From positions 258,454,291 through 258,518,290 of the forward strand of contig CM062290.1 in NCBI GenBank assembly GCA_031216915.1: a stretch of 64,000 nt of DNA, in the 5' to 3' direction. This DNA comes from Pictodentalium vernedei. Taxonomy: Eukaryota; Mollusca; Scaphopoda; Dentaliida; Dentaliidae. Every line of letters begins with the position of its first letter. Within the stretch, counting starts at the first letter, position 1. Below the pieces are notes generated by a model. That model saw only the letters and a program-made list of their open reading frames with translations. It had not been told where the DNA came from and searched no databases. This document shows, in pieces, positions 54,328-64,000 of the stretch. The translations under genes were made by a program, and so were the position numbers.

Positions 54328-54575
54328 TTAACTGGTAGAGTGCTAAATTATTTTTAGCCATCAAACCTTGTACACATGTCTTTGCCTTGTTACAATTTAT
54401 GGGAGAGTGCCTATGGGCACTCTCCCATAAATGTAACAAAGCAAACCTATATAGACCAAGTAATATCAGTTCAAAGATAATACAACGCACAGGCACTGAA
54501 TATGAGCCTTCAAGTTGGGGTCCCTGCACTAAAGAATAAAGCCCTAATATGGGCTTCCAGCACTTTACCAGTCAA
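54328..54575. mobile_element. MITE, CTGGTAGAGTGCT family, nested
   Basis: TTAA-CTGGTAGAGTGCT at the left, AGCACTTTACCAG-TCAA at the right (one base changed in the second target copy). The central palindrome GGGAGAGTGCC / GGCACTCTCCC is at about 54400-54428. It sits in the right arm of the surrounding MITE. Confidence 0.85.
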
Positions 54576-54590
54576 TACGGTTCAACTGTA

Positions 54591-54954
54591 ATATCAAACA
54601 AGTAGGGGCTCCACAGGTAGTTTGATAATAAACCAGAAGAATCCTGGTTCACAAGAAGAAATTCTCTTCCAAATTTTGGAAATACTTTTGCAATACAAAT
54701 TACTCAATAGCCACAAAATAATATCCTGTAGAATATATAATGACCTCAGCTGCTGTCTAAAATAATGCACTGTCCTGTAATAAAAATAATCTCCAATGTT
54801 CAATGAATGCTGAATGTATAAAACAATTGTCAGTTCTCAATGAGTTGAATGAGATGAATGAATTGAAGCAAGATCATAGACGGCTATACTTTGTCTTGAC
54901 AATAAGCTTTTCACTTTGCACGTTAACTTTCTTCTGCCAGAACCCACCTCAAAA
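54591..54954. other. No gene recognised
   Basis: AT-rich sequence, no motif or repeat match. Confidence 0.3.
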
Positions 54955-55879
54955 TCCCAAATTTTCATTGATCAATATCTCCTGGTCCAAAGGGGCTAAC
55001 GACCTGACATTTTCACATATTAGTCATAAATACACTTTTCCATAACCAACTGGTAACAAAAGTTTACAAAAATTATTTTTTCTACCAAAATTTTCCAAAA
55101 CATAAAAAATTGACCTGACAATCGGACACTTTGACCTACAATCTCGGCACTGTGAATTAGCAGAACAGCAGTAATGGACTGAATAGTAAGAATATAATGT
55201 ATCATAATCATAAATGCAAAAGAAACTTCAATTTTATCCACAATGTGTCCAAAATGGCCGCCAAACATGAAAAAAAAAATGTCCAAATTTTCATTGACCA
55301 ATATCTCTTGGTCCGAACGGGCTAATGACTGAAATTTTCCACAGATTTGTCATAAATATACTTTTCCATCACCAACTGGTAACGAAAGTTTACCAAAATT
55401 ATTTTTTCAGCCAACATTTTCCAAAATATCAAAAATAGACCTGAAAAATGAACATTTTGGCCTACAATCGTGGCACTGTGAATTAGCAGAACACCAGTAA
55501 TGGACTGAATAGTAAGAATGTAAAGTATCATTATCATAAATGCAAAAGAAATTTCGATCTTATCCACAATGTGTCCAAAATGGCCACCAAACGTGGAAAA
55601 AACGCCAACATTTTTATTGAGCAATATCTCCTGGTCCAAGTCGGCTAAGGACCTGAAATTTTCAGAGATTTGTCATAAATACACTTTTTCATAACAAACT
55701 GGTAACAAAAATTTACCAAAATTATTTTTTCTGCCCAAATTTTCCAAAACATCAAAAATTGGCCTGAAAATCTCACATTTTGGCCTACAATCGCGTCACT
55801 GTGAATTACCAGAACACCAGTAATGGACTGAATAAGAATGTAATGTATCATTATCATAAATGTAAAGGAAATTTCGATT
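54955..55879. repeat. Tandem repeat, period about 323 bp, nearly three units
   Basis: 'caatatctcctggtcc' occurs at about 54973, 55300 and 55622; 'gtgaattagcagaacaccag' and 'acaatgtgtccaaaatggcc' recur with the same spacing. The units are similar but clearly diverged. The minus-strand open frames here (about 70-105 residues each) are near-identical to each other because of the repeat, not because of a gene family. Confidence 0.85.
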
Positions 55880-56104
55880 TTATTTATTTATTAATTTATT
55901 TATTTATTGGTGTTTAAGGTCACATACTTCTGCACAATGGCTAATCATGACCACAACATGGAGATAAAGTCAAGGTCAGTCAATCGTTTATCCCCCATAT
56001 TGCCTATTTTAGAGGACTCGCACCCCAAGCATTAGTCACTGGGTCCTATTTTACCAGTGAAACAGAGCAAGTAAACAAGCATTGCTTCACTACCGGGGTT
56101 CCCC
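55880..56104 (-). repeat. Non-tRNA SINE-like repeat
   Basis: The AATA-rich tail is at the left and the head ('gggaaccccggtagtgaagc' on the minus strand) at the right. A short deletion removes one arm of its GTTTACTGTGGTAAAC hairpin. Confidence 0.75.
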
Positions 56105-57611
56105 TGTTTCTTGAGGATGAATGATCCTGAAGATATCGCGACCATTTTGAACAATTATTTTACAAGTCAATGTAAGACTATCGCCGAAAGAGAACTAACT
56201 TGCATTTCTAAGCATGATGGGTCAGTAGAGACTATAGAAACCAACAAGGTGGAGGTTGAATTATGTTATCAAAATATAATAACGAAACAATTCTGGAGGA
56301 CGCTATCCATTTCGCTTTTTAAATTATTAAACCTGTCTTTGTCGACAGGACTCTTTAACAAATACTTGAAACATGCAATGTTATACCAATCCATAAAAAT
56401 CATCACAAAATGAAAATTACCGCCCCGTGTCATTGAATAGTTGTGTTAGTAAGGTACTAGAAAAGATAGTTTTCAATCAATCATGTATATAGATTTCTTG
56501 TTGAAAACAACTGCATTACTGACCTTCAGTCTGGTTTCTGGCCTGGAGATAGTACAGTATTTCAATTAATCTCTATTGACAGTTATATAAAATCTGCACT
56601 GGATAAAGTTGCGGAGGTCAGCTTTGTCTTTTGTGACATAAGCAAAGCATATGATAGAGTTTGGCATGGTGGTCTGTTACACTGGATGTTATTGGGGTAA
56701 GGGGTGGACTTCTAACATGGTTTGAAAGTTATTTGACTGATGGGACACAAACAGTTGTCATTAATGGTAAAAGCTGAACAAAAAATGCAATACTCGCTGG
56801 AGTTCCCCATGAATCTGTTTTAGGACCTCTTCTTTTCAATATTTATATAAATGATATCATCCTTGAAATCCAATCGAATATAAGATTTTATGAAGACGAC
56901 ACTTCTTTTTGAAGCCGCCACTCTATTTAAAGGGTTCTCTTATAACTGAAGTTAACATACACAAACATCTAGGACTAACGTTTCAAAAATCGTGACCTTG
57001 GAGTAACCATATAGATTGCATCATTGATAAAGTCAGTTCAATGATAAACTGCCTCTGTAGCTGTAAATATAAATTGCCCAGGTCAGCTTTGGAAACACTG
57101 TATACTCATTTCATACTTCCTCTTTTTGACTATGCTGATATTATCTGGGATAATTGTCCAAAATGTAAACTAGATGAACTCGAAGGTTCACAACTTGATG
57201 CCCTTCGAACAATATGCACTGTTCCTAGAGGCACAAGTCAAGAGTGTATCTATTGTGAAACTGGTTTTATTACATCACAAGAGCACAGAGAAAGACACAA
57301 AATAGTTACTATGTTTAAAATTATGACTGGTAATGCACCTCATTATCTCACAGCAATGATTCTGCTTCAAGTGTCAGAATAAACAAATTATCCACTTCCT
57401 TCATCAAATAATCTATGTGAAATACAATGTCAGACTAAACTTTATTCTGATTCTTTTTTGCTGTCCACTGTAAGACTCTGAAATGCTATGGATATAAATA
57501 TGCGAAGCTGTGAATATCTAAAGGTACTGAAAAACATTTTTCGATGGAATGACCCAATCATTCCAGGGTATTATTAAGTAGGCGGGAGAAGAGGGCAGAT
57601 AGTGCACAGCA
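56105..57611 (+). pseudogene. Non-LTR retrotransposon (Jockey/CR1-like) RT relic, plus strand
   Basis: In several frames: DPEDIATILNNYFTSQC (segment before RT), LQSGFWPGDSTVFQLIS, VFCDISKAYDRVWHGGLLH (first catalytic Asp), a GVPHESVLGPLLFNIYINDI box, and FYEDDTSF at the catalytic YxDD position (here Y-E-D-D). These are followed by SALETLYTHFILPLFDYADIIWD, typical of the RT thumb region of these LINEs. Frameshifts separate the parts and the endonuclease is absent, so this is a 5'-truncated relic. It ends at an ATATG microsatellite. Confidence 0.82.
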
Positions 57612-57641
57612 AATTAAGATATGATATGATATGATATGTTT
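57612..57641. repeat. ATATG/CATAT microsatellite joining two LINE tails
   Basis: A GATATGATATGATATGATAT run. It can be the tail of the plus-strand LINE on its left and, read on the other strand (CATATCATATCATATC), the tail of the minus-strand LINE on its right. Confidence 0.75.
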
Positions 57642-60600
57642 ATTTACCAATATACAAAAATACAGAATGATAAATATATATGTATGGTTACATCATAACA
57701 GGGTTCTCGTATACAGTAATATTATTTCAGACATACATAGATAATGGGATATAACAATTTTTGTATACCGGCAGGGAAAGGCATAGCCAGATTGGCTGTC
57801 TTACCGCCTTTCCCTCTGACAGAAAAGAGAAAACTACAGAATGACGGAAGAAACTCGAAGAAGAAAATGATGCAAAAAAGCAACATTGTTATTTCTGTTT
57901 TAGCTCCAACAGGGACAGGTTTACTCCGTGACATCTGCACAAGAGAATGTTGGGTGGGCAGTATCAATTACAGCACGGTACTCTTGAAATGGTCTCAAAA
58001 ATTTTATCGGTTAACTGATCCGAACCTTGGTTGATTTTTATGAGAATAACAGCTTTAAAGTTTTGGAACAGTTGAGACCAAATCAGGAGACCGGAAAGGA
58101 CGAGAATACCAGACAAAAATCCCCACTGAAGACAAGTCATGCACAGAATGAAGACTTAGTGGCACCTTGTATTGTTTATACTAGTGTAATACTATAATAT
58201 TCCTGGAAAGTTAATATTATTACTTGTGGGCATAAACTGAGAAAAGAAAGCAAATAGGTTGCATTCTGGGTGTTTTTAAGGTTCGGGGGTGTACTAAGTA
58301 ACACTGTCCGGGCAGTAGGGATTAGAACAGGAAGTATTCTCTGAATAAGTGGAAAGAATTTTTGTTATAAGGTTTGTCTTCAACTCTTTCCTATTTCTTA
58401 TTTTTCGGATGGATATATCTAACCCATTCCACAGTTTCGGAAAAGCAAAGACAGGCAGGTTGTCGAGCTCTTTGGTTCTAGTTCTACGGCTACGTATGAG
58501 TCCTGTTTGGCGTGTATTCATATAGTCATTATTTATAGTAGAAAAGAAGTCAGCAAAGGACTTTGGTGGGTTTCCATTTAGCCAATCGAACATAAATAAG
58601 GAAACATTGTAAGGTATACAAATCCTTTATTTTTAATATTTTATCATTAATAAAAAGAGGGTCAGTGTAAGCATTGTACTTCTTGTTGTTTATGATTCAT
58701 ATTGATCGCTTTTGTAATTTATAAAGACATTTACAGGCTTTTGAGGCACCCCATAAGGGAATTTCATAGATAAAATGACTTTGTATGAGTATAAAGTATA
58801 GGGTTTTCATTACTTTGTGAGGAAGGATTTTTTTCACTCTATTGAGGGTATAATTTGCAAGAGCGACTTTCAAGGAGATCTGAGATATGTGGGTGTTATA
58901 AGATAATTTTTCATCAATAGATATGCCAAGAAACTTTATAGATTTATCCTTGTCAGCACGCTCACCAGTATTAATAATATGATTATTTATTTTAATATTC
59001 TGGAGTGTTACATTCTTTTTTTGACATGGATTAAGGACAATATAATTAGTTTTCTTAGGGTTCAAGACTAAGTGATTGGATGCGCACCAGTCAAATATTT
59101 TTTGAAGTTCCTCATTAAATTCTGACACAAGCTTGTTTAACTCTGTTGCAGCCTTGAATGTGGAAGTATCATCTGCAAAGGATAAAAGATTTAGTTTCGT
59201 TGAATTGCAGATGTCATTTACATATATGAGGAAAAGAATAGGTCCTAGTATTGAGCCTTGTGGTACTCCGCATCTTAGTCTAGATAGATCAGATTTACTG
59301 TCACCAAAAGAGACATACTGATTCCTATTTTGTAAGTAACTCTTAAACTAGTTATTCGCATTCCCTCTTATACCATAGTATTCTAATTTTTGAAGTAGTA
59401 TTTAATGGCTGATGGTGTCGAAGGCTTTTGAAAGATCCAGAAATAGGGCGAGTGTACTTTCTTTACTATTTTTATTATTTTCTTCGGCTACATATTGTAA
59501 TAGATGCATAACAGGGTGCAGAGTGCTATGTTGCTTCCTGAAGCCATATTGGTGGTGATAGAGAATTTCGAATTTATCTAAGAAGTTTACAAGTCTTATA
59601 GACATTAGCTTTTCTAGAACCTTAGAAAAAACAGGCAAGATACTGATTGGCCTGTAATTTGTAAAATTATTCTCATCACCTGCTTTGAAGACTGGAGTAA
59701 CCTTAGCAATTTTCATTCTGTCTGGTACTATTCCCTGACTGACTGAATGAATTATTCATAATGTGCGCAAGTGGAGTAGTGACTAAATTTAGTGAATGTT
59801 TCAGAATACTGGTCGTGATATTTTCACAGTCCTGACTTACTTTAGGTTTCAATGTATTTACAATATTTGAGATTTCGGTAGATGATGTAGGGCTTATAAA
59901 GAAGTTTCCCATAAAAGAAGAATTCAAGAACTCGGCAAATGATGTACGAGGTTTGGATATTTGATTTGACGTCTGAATTCCAATGTTGGCGAAAAACTTA
60001 TTGAATTCTTGTGCAATTTGATTTGGTGCATATATCTTTGTATCACCAAGATTAAAAAATGATGGTACGGTTCGTTGGTTTTTATTCTTATTCAATGCGT
60101 TATTTAGGATTTGCCACGTCTTTCTCATGTTATTCTTATTTTTTAAAAGTACTTTTTCATAATATAGGGCTTTGCATTGTTTCTTAATTTTGTTAAATAT
60201 CCGACAGTAATTTTTATAATCTTTGACATTCGCCTCAGTGGGAGCTTTTAATTTTTTGTTAAGAAATTTGTTCTTATTGTTGGCGGAGACTAGAAGACCT
60301 TTTGTCATCCAGGGCTGCTGTTTTATATATTTCTTATTTTGTTGATGGCCTTGGAGAGGGAATGATGTCTCATAGGCATTCAAATAAATATTGAGGAATT
60401 TTTCGTAAGCATCATTTGGGCAGTTCGTTTCCAGAACCGGACTAAAATCACATTGGGATAACAACGACTTAAAGTGTTCGATAGTATAGGAATTTATTTT
60501 TCTGGTCAAGATCTGTTTTGATCTAATAGGTTTGGAATGTGAAATTTCGACATAAAAAATCCCAAAGTGATCCGAAACATCAGTAAGGATTATTCCAGAT

Positions 60601-61620
60601 TTTGAAAAAAAATGAGACATCATTAGAGAATATATTATCAATAAGCGTAGCACTGCGATCTGTAACTCTGGTTGGTTTTGTAATAACAGGAAGGAAGCTC
60701 TCACTAAACATTAAGTCAATAAATGATTCAGTTTTGGAATGAGACGTCACTTTTTGCAGGTCAATATTGAAATCGCCCATAATGATAGAGGCTTTCTTTT
60801 CTTTATTCAGGACATCAGTCAATTGGTTAATTTTTGATTGAAACAGGTCTATATCTGTCCTCGGGGCCGTATTTGGTCTATATATTACTCCAATTACCTT
60901 GGAGGAATTTTTGTACTTTAATTCAACGAAGATGGACTCGAAGACGTGCGGTAAAAAAATGGAAAGATCTTTTCGAATACTAAAAGGAATATCGCTTTTT
61001 ATAAACAGACCGACCCCGTCATGACCATCGTCATCAATAGATCTCAAATTTGTTTGCAAAGGGTGGTATTCTTCTAGGGTATATGACATATTTGTGGGGA
61101 TTCTGAAGACTTCCGATAAACCGATGACATCGAAAGTGTTCTCTGTGTTGTTGAGTTCAGAGAGCAAGTGATGTAAAGGGTCCCAGTGAGCACTGAGACT
61201 TTGGCAATTAATATGAAATACTGAGAAGGATCCTTGTGCACCCCTAAGCTCATTTCGGAACTCACCTGGAAGGAAATATTTACAATCGTTATCCTTAAAT
61301 AATGCTGCTGAATCATTATCTGTTTTATCATTCAGTAGGTGACCTAAATCGTAATCAGGATCCATCTGGATCTCGTCCAATTTAACACTACCCACCATAG
61401 TATCTGAACCGACCACCAACATCACAATTGCACAGACAGTGGAGAAAAATATTTAATGGAGTAGGTTCGTCAAGCGATAAATATTCGTTGTGAAAGATTG
61501 AAAATGCGACAAACGTCGATGAAGCGTTAACATGAGTGGAGTTTAATGGCGATTCCTCGTACAATGTTGCATAACACAAAGTGAAAATAAAAGAGATTAG
61601 AAAATAGAAAAGTGTATCAC
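57620..61620 (-). mobile_element. Non-LTR retrotransposon with AP endonuclease and RT, nearly full length
   Basis: The minus-strand element runs from endonuclease at the right to a 3' region at the left ending 'gtatattggtaaataaacat' and a CATATC microsatellite. The coding region spans 58294-61425. The 3' untranslated part is about 57640-58290. The 5' limit is not clear; 61426-61620 may be leader, and the tandem repeats further right may belong to it. Confidence 0.85.
58294..61425 (-). pseudogene. LINE ORF2: endonuclease, RT and C-terminal region, broken
   Basis: Endonuclease (60580-61425): FSVFHINCQSLSAHWDPL, VIGLSEVFR (catalytic Glu), KVIGVIYRPNT, ASIIMGDFNIDL and SATLIDNIFSND, followed after a slip in an A run near 60605 by TDVSDHFGIFYVE. 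Linker 59703-60704 includes WMTKGLLVS and EFNKFFANIG. RT after another slip near 59710: KVTPVFKAGDENNFTNYRPI, HQYGFRKQHSTLHPVMHLL, LFLDLSKAFDTISH (Asp), GVPQGSILGPILFLIYVNDI, SFADDTSTF (59162-59183, intact FADD) and LNPKKTNYIVL. The C-terminal part 58294-58593 has LPVFAFPKLWNGLDISIR. There are two in-frame stops after AFDTISH and before FKSYLQNR. Few lesions suggest moderate age. The clade is Jockey/CR1-like; finer placement needs a tree. Confidence 0.87.
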
Positions 61621-61835
61621 TTTCCAGAATAAGGGGGTAGGGTGGAATGTTTCGTTCCCTAGTCCGGTGTTTTAAAATTTGTAAAAATGCAAATGTTTTA
61701 ACTGCAAGTGTGTTGAATTATTCTATTCCTTATTGGAAACTTTTGGATGCAAAACTGATGATATAAATATCAGGATTGCATGTGTTATTTTCCATTGGAA
61801 GAAAGTTTGACTAATAGATCACAGGAGATGATACA
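61621..61835. other. Spacer between LINE 5' region and a tandem array
   Basis: No recognised structure; possibly LINE leader. Confidence 0.3.
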
Positions 61836-62575
61836 GGATCACATGGCACACTCAGGACTTTAGGGGTAGATACACCCTTCAATGTCATCATCAGCCTTGG
61901 ATCCCGAATCCTCTCTACATGTTCAGAAAATTAATTCAAATCTACATTTCCATAAAGCACTCATAATCTGTGGTCCGAATAATCTTAGTAATATTATCAA
62001 GAACGCCTTTTTGTCAGATGGGACATACATGTATTAATTTCTATTGGGAATAAGTTAGAGTAGCAAGTCAGCAGAGAGGGTATAGGAACACATGGCACAC
62101 TCAGGACTTTGGGGGGTAGATACACTCTTCAGTCTTATCATCATCCCTGGATCCCAAACCCTCCCTACATGTTCAGAAATTAATTCAATCCGCTATTTCC
62201 ATATAGCACTCATAATCTGTGGTCCGAGAAATCTTACTGATATATCAAAAACGCCTTTTTGTCAGATGGAAAATACTTGTATTAATTTCTATTGGGAATA
62301 AGTTAGAGTAGCAAATCAGCAGAGAGGATATAGGATCATGTGGCACAGTCAGGACTTTGGGGTACATACACCTGGCAGTCTCATCATCAGCCATGGGTCC
62401 CGGATCCTCTCTACATGTACAAAAGTTAATTCAATCTGTTCTTAGTGTGTAACACTCATAAGCCGTTGTCCTAATCATCTTAATAATAAATCAGGAACAC
62501 TTTTTTGTCAGTTGGGACTTACGTGCAATTTAGAAAATAATATTGCAAAGTTAAATATGTCCGAGGAATAAGTAG
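61836..62575. repeat. Tandem repeat, period about 249 bp, three units
   Basis: 'cacatggcacactcaggact' begins units at about 61836 and 62086, with a variant at about 62333. Each has 'atcatcagcc(t/a)tggatcccg', 'aacgcctttttgtcagatgg' and 'attgggaataagttagag'. The three units are roughly equally diverged. They lie just upstream of the LINE start. Confidence 0.85.
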
Positions 62576-62988
62576 GTTTGGTAAGACCTAGAACGTTAAG
62601 AAAACATTTCAAACTCAACTATGGCCTGGGAATAAATAGGTTTGATAAGGCCTTAAACGTTAAAAAAAGTTGTTGGAAATCATAGTGTGTCACATTATCA
62701 CTAATGAGCGATACCACGTGTCTGTGTTGGAAATCAAATCATCTGAGAGAGATTGATTAGTAAGTTTACCGAAAATGGTTATCAGCCAATTTTATTTTTC
62801 TTAATCAGTCAGAGTCACACAATAACATACAAACAGAACAAACAGCTCGTTATCTTCATGTTTATGTGTGACGATAACTGGACCACAGCGATGCTGTCAT
62901 AGTGAATGGTTTTCATTTATAATTCGTTGAAGGAGATTGAAATGTAGTGACTTGAATGGTCATATGAATGATTTCTGCGTGATGACCT
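62576..62988. other. No gene recognised
   Basis: Two short related segments ('gaataagtaggtttggtaag' near 62567 and 'gaataaataggtttgataag' near 62630) form a 63-bp direct repeat. Otherwise unremarkable. Confidence 0.35.
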
Positions 62989-64000
62989 GAAATATAAATT
63001 TTATAGTAAATTTTCTTTCTTTTTACACCTACCACAATTGTTTACTACAGGCTTGCAATACAGTGGAAGACCCTAACTCGGATAAAATACTCTCTATTTT
63101 AATCTTTCCCAAGAGATGTGGGAAAGAAAAGTGGTGTAAAAAACACCACGAAAAAATAAGCCAAAACAGAGCCGAGTGCCATCGGCGCACACCCAGTATG
63201 GGATGCTCTTCCCTTAGTACAAATCCACGACTTCCGTTAACCAATGCGCAGGGCAGTCATCAATTCATCATTCTTTTGAGTCTGCCAACATAGGAGTTAT
63301 GTGATCAGCGGGGAGAAAGGATTCTTATCTGAAGAAGAAGATGGGAGGGCCTCCATGTAAACAATTGCGGTAGGTATAATAAGAAAGGAAATTTACTATA
63401 AAATTTATATTTCTTATCAACCTACCTTACAATTGTTTACTACAGGCTGAATAGACAAAAGGATGGAGGGAATCACATAACCAACCCACACATAACTCAA
63501 TTGTACTGGAACTGTGGACAGAGGAAGAGATCCCTAGTCCTATCAAACCATAGCATCACAAACATTAGTAAAAGACAATGTATGGTGATGTGCGACGCAC
63601 AGACAGAAAAAGCAGTAACAGCACGGAGCTGGAACTGACCCTGTAAGAAGCTGAATGGCTGGGATAGACAACAGCCTGAGCAGAAGAAAAAGGGCCCGTA
63701 GAGGAAAGGTCCTCTGTCTGCTCCTGCAACTGTCGCAGTGGAAAAGGTAGCATTTCTCCAGTAGGCTGCCAGCATAACATCCGACAACATGACGGAGTTA
63801 GTATAAGCCCCGAGAGGAAGACAATGCATGCACCTCGTGGCAGAAAAAACAATTGGTAATACAATCGCCAGTAGCTAGACGAGCGGAAGCTGCTTGAATA
63901 GCAAGACAAATCCAACGAGAAATGGATTCAGCAGAGATCTGGCATATGAGAAAACGCATACCCGCCCGGCATAAAGGCACGAATCCCCCCACCCCAAGAC
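62989..64000 (-). mobile_element. DIRS-type retroelement, copy D, left end, runs off the window
   Basis: The left tip (GAAATATAAATTTTATAG) is followed by the left terminal repeat ('gcttgcaatacagtgg', 'ggcttattttttcg'-type sequence inverted) and an internal complementary region at about 63357-63447 with the correct two-half structure. The recombinase begins at about 63497: CHEVHALSSS (Arg of the His-x-x-Arg box changed to His), then a frame break at the nucleophile region (WRNATFSTATVAG), and near 63940 the same junction 'cagagatctggcatatgaga' as copy C, lacking the Arg I segment. It is closer to copy C than to A and B. Confidence 0.88.

Larger units (their letters stand above)
53674..54590. 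mobile_element. MITE with CAGTGGAACCC ends, carrying two nested insertions
   Basis: TA-CAGTGGAACCCACTTAACTG at the left; the right end, after the nested element, is CGGTTCAACTG-TA. Removing the insertions at 53976-54215 and 54328-54575 leaves about 430 bp, the usual size of the family. The central palindrome has been split by the first insertion. Confidence 0.85.

Noticed and set aside
54955..55860. Three homologous minus-strand proteins, IYDKS-ending
   Set aside because: They are one frame read through a 323-bp tandem repeat.
57744..58034. Plus-strand 96-residue frame as a host gene
   Set aside because: Lies within the 3' untranslated region of the minus-strand LINE and has no motif.

Overview
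This window is repeat-dense, AT-rich, intergenic-looking animal DNA. I found no supportable host protein-coding gene, rRNA, true tRNA gene or CRISPR array. Nearly everything recognisable is a transposable element or its debris: tyrosine-recombinase retroelements, LINEs, a Penelope fragment, Tc1/mariner and pogo transposase relics, many small palindromic MITEs and tRNA-derived SINEs. Several arrays carry phrasing I associate with mollusc, especially bivalve, genomes (for example 'accaagtttcgtgaagatcg' type monomers and GGACGGACG runs ahead of a terminal hairpin). A marine lophotrochozoan, probably a bivalve, is my best inference, but nothing here proves the species.

Layout. 0-11 kb: a SINE end, a Penelope GIY-YIG fragment, several tandem-repeat-bodied elements sharing one head and one tail, and two broken Tc1-like transposases, one of them split by such an element. 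11-27 kb: MITEs (CAGTGGAACC-ended with TA targets; TTAA-flanked palindromic ones), a large perfect hairpin around poly-C, a pogo-like DNA-binding-domain relic and a degenerate array. 27.7-37.2 kb: two nearly identical DIRS-type retroelements in tandem, the left one truncated and internally deleted, the right one full length with inverted terminal repeats, an internal complementary region, gag, RT/RNase H and tyrosine recombinase regions. 37-44 kb: SINE, another array element, MITEs and an old second-lineage tyrosine-recombinase retroelement. 44.9-50.9 kb: an older DIRS copy. 51-56 kb: a CA microsatellite, SINEs, palindromic MITE clusters, nested insertions and a 323-bp tandem repeat. 56-62.6 kb: two LINEs meeting tail to tail, then a 249-bp repeat array. 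63-64 kb: the start of a fourth DIRS copy running off the window.

How the parts relate. The DIRS copies form one family on the minus strand. Every copy seen lacks something essential: copy A has lost the RT catalytic palm and is frameshifted in the recombinase, copy B has Phe in place of the inferred catalytic Tyr and a broken gag, and copies C and D share a deletion of the recombinase Arg I segment. The small elements are all non-autonomous in appearance, and no piggyBac transposase or Helitron helicase that could move them is in the window. Nested insertions with clear target duplications give a relative age order in several places.
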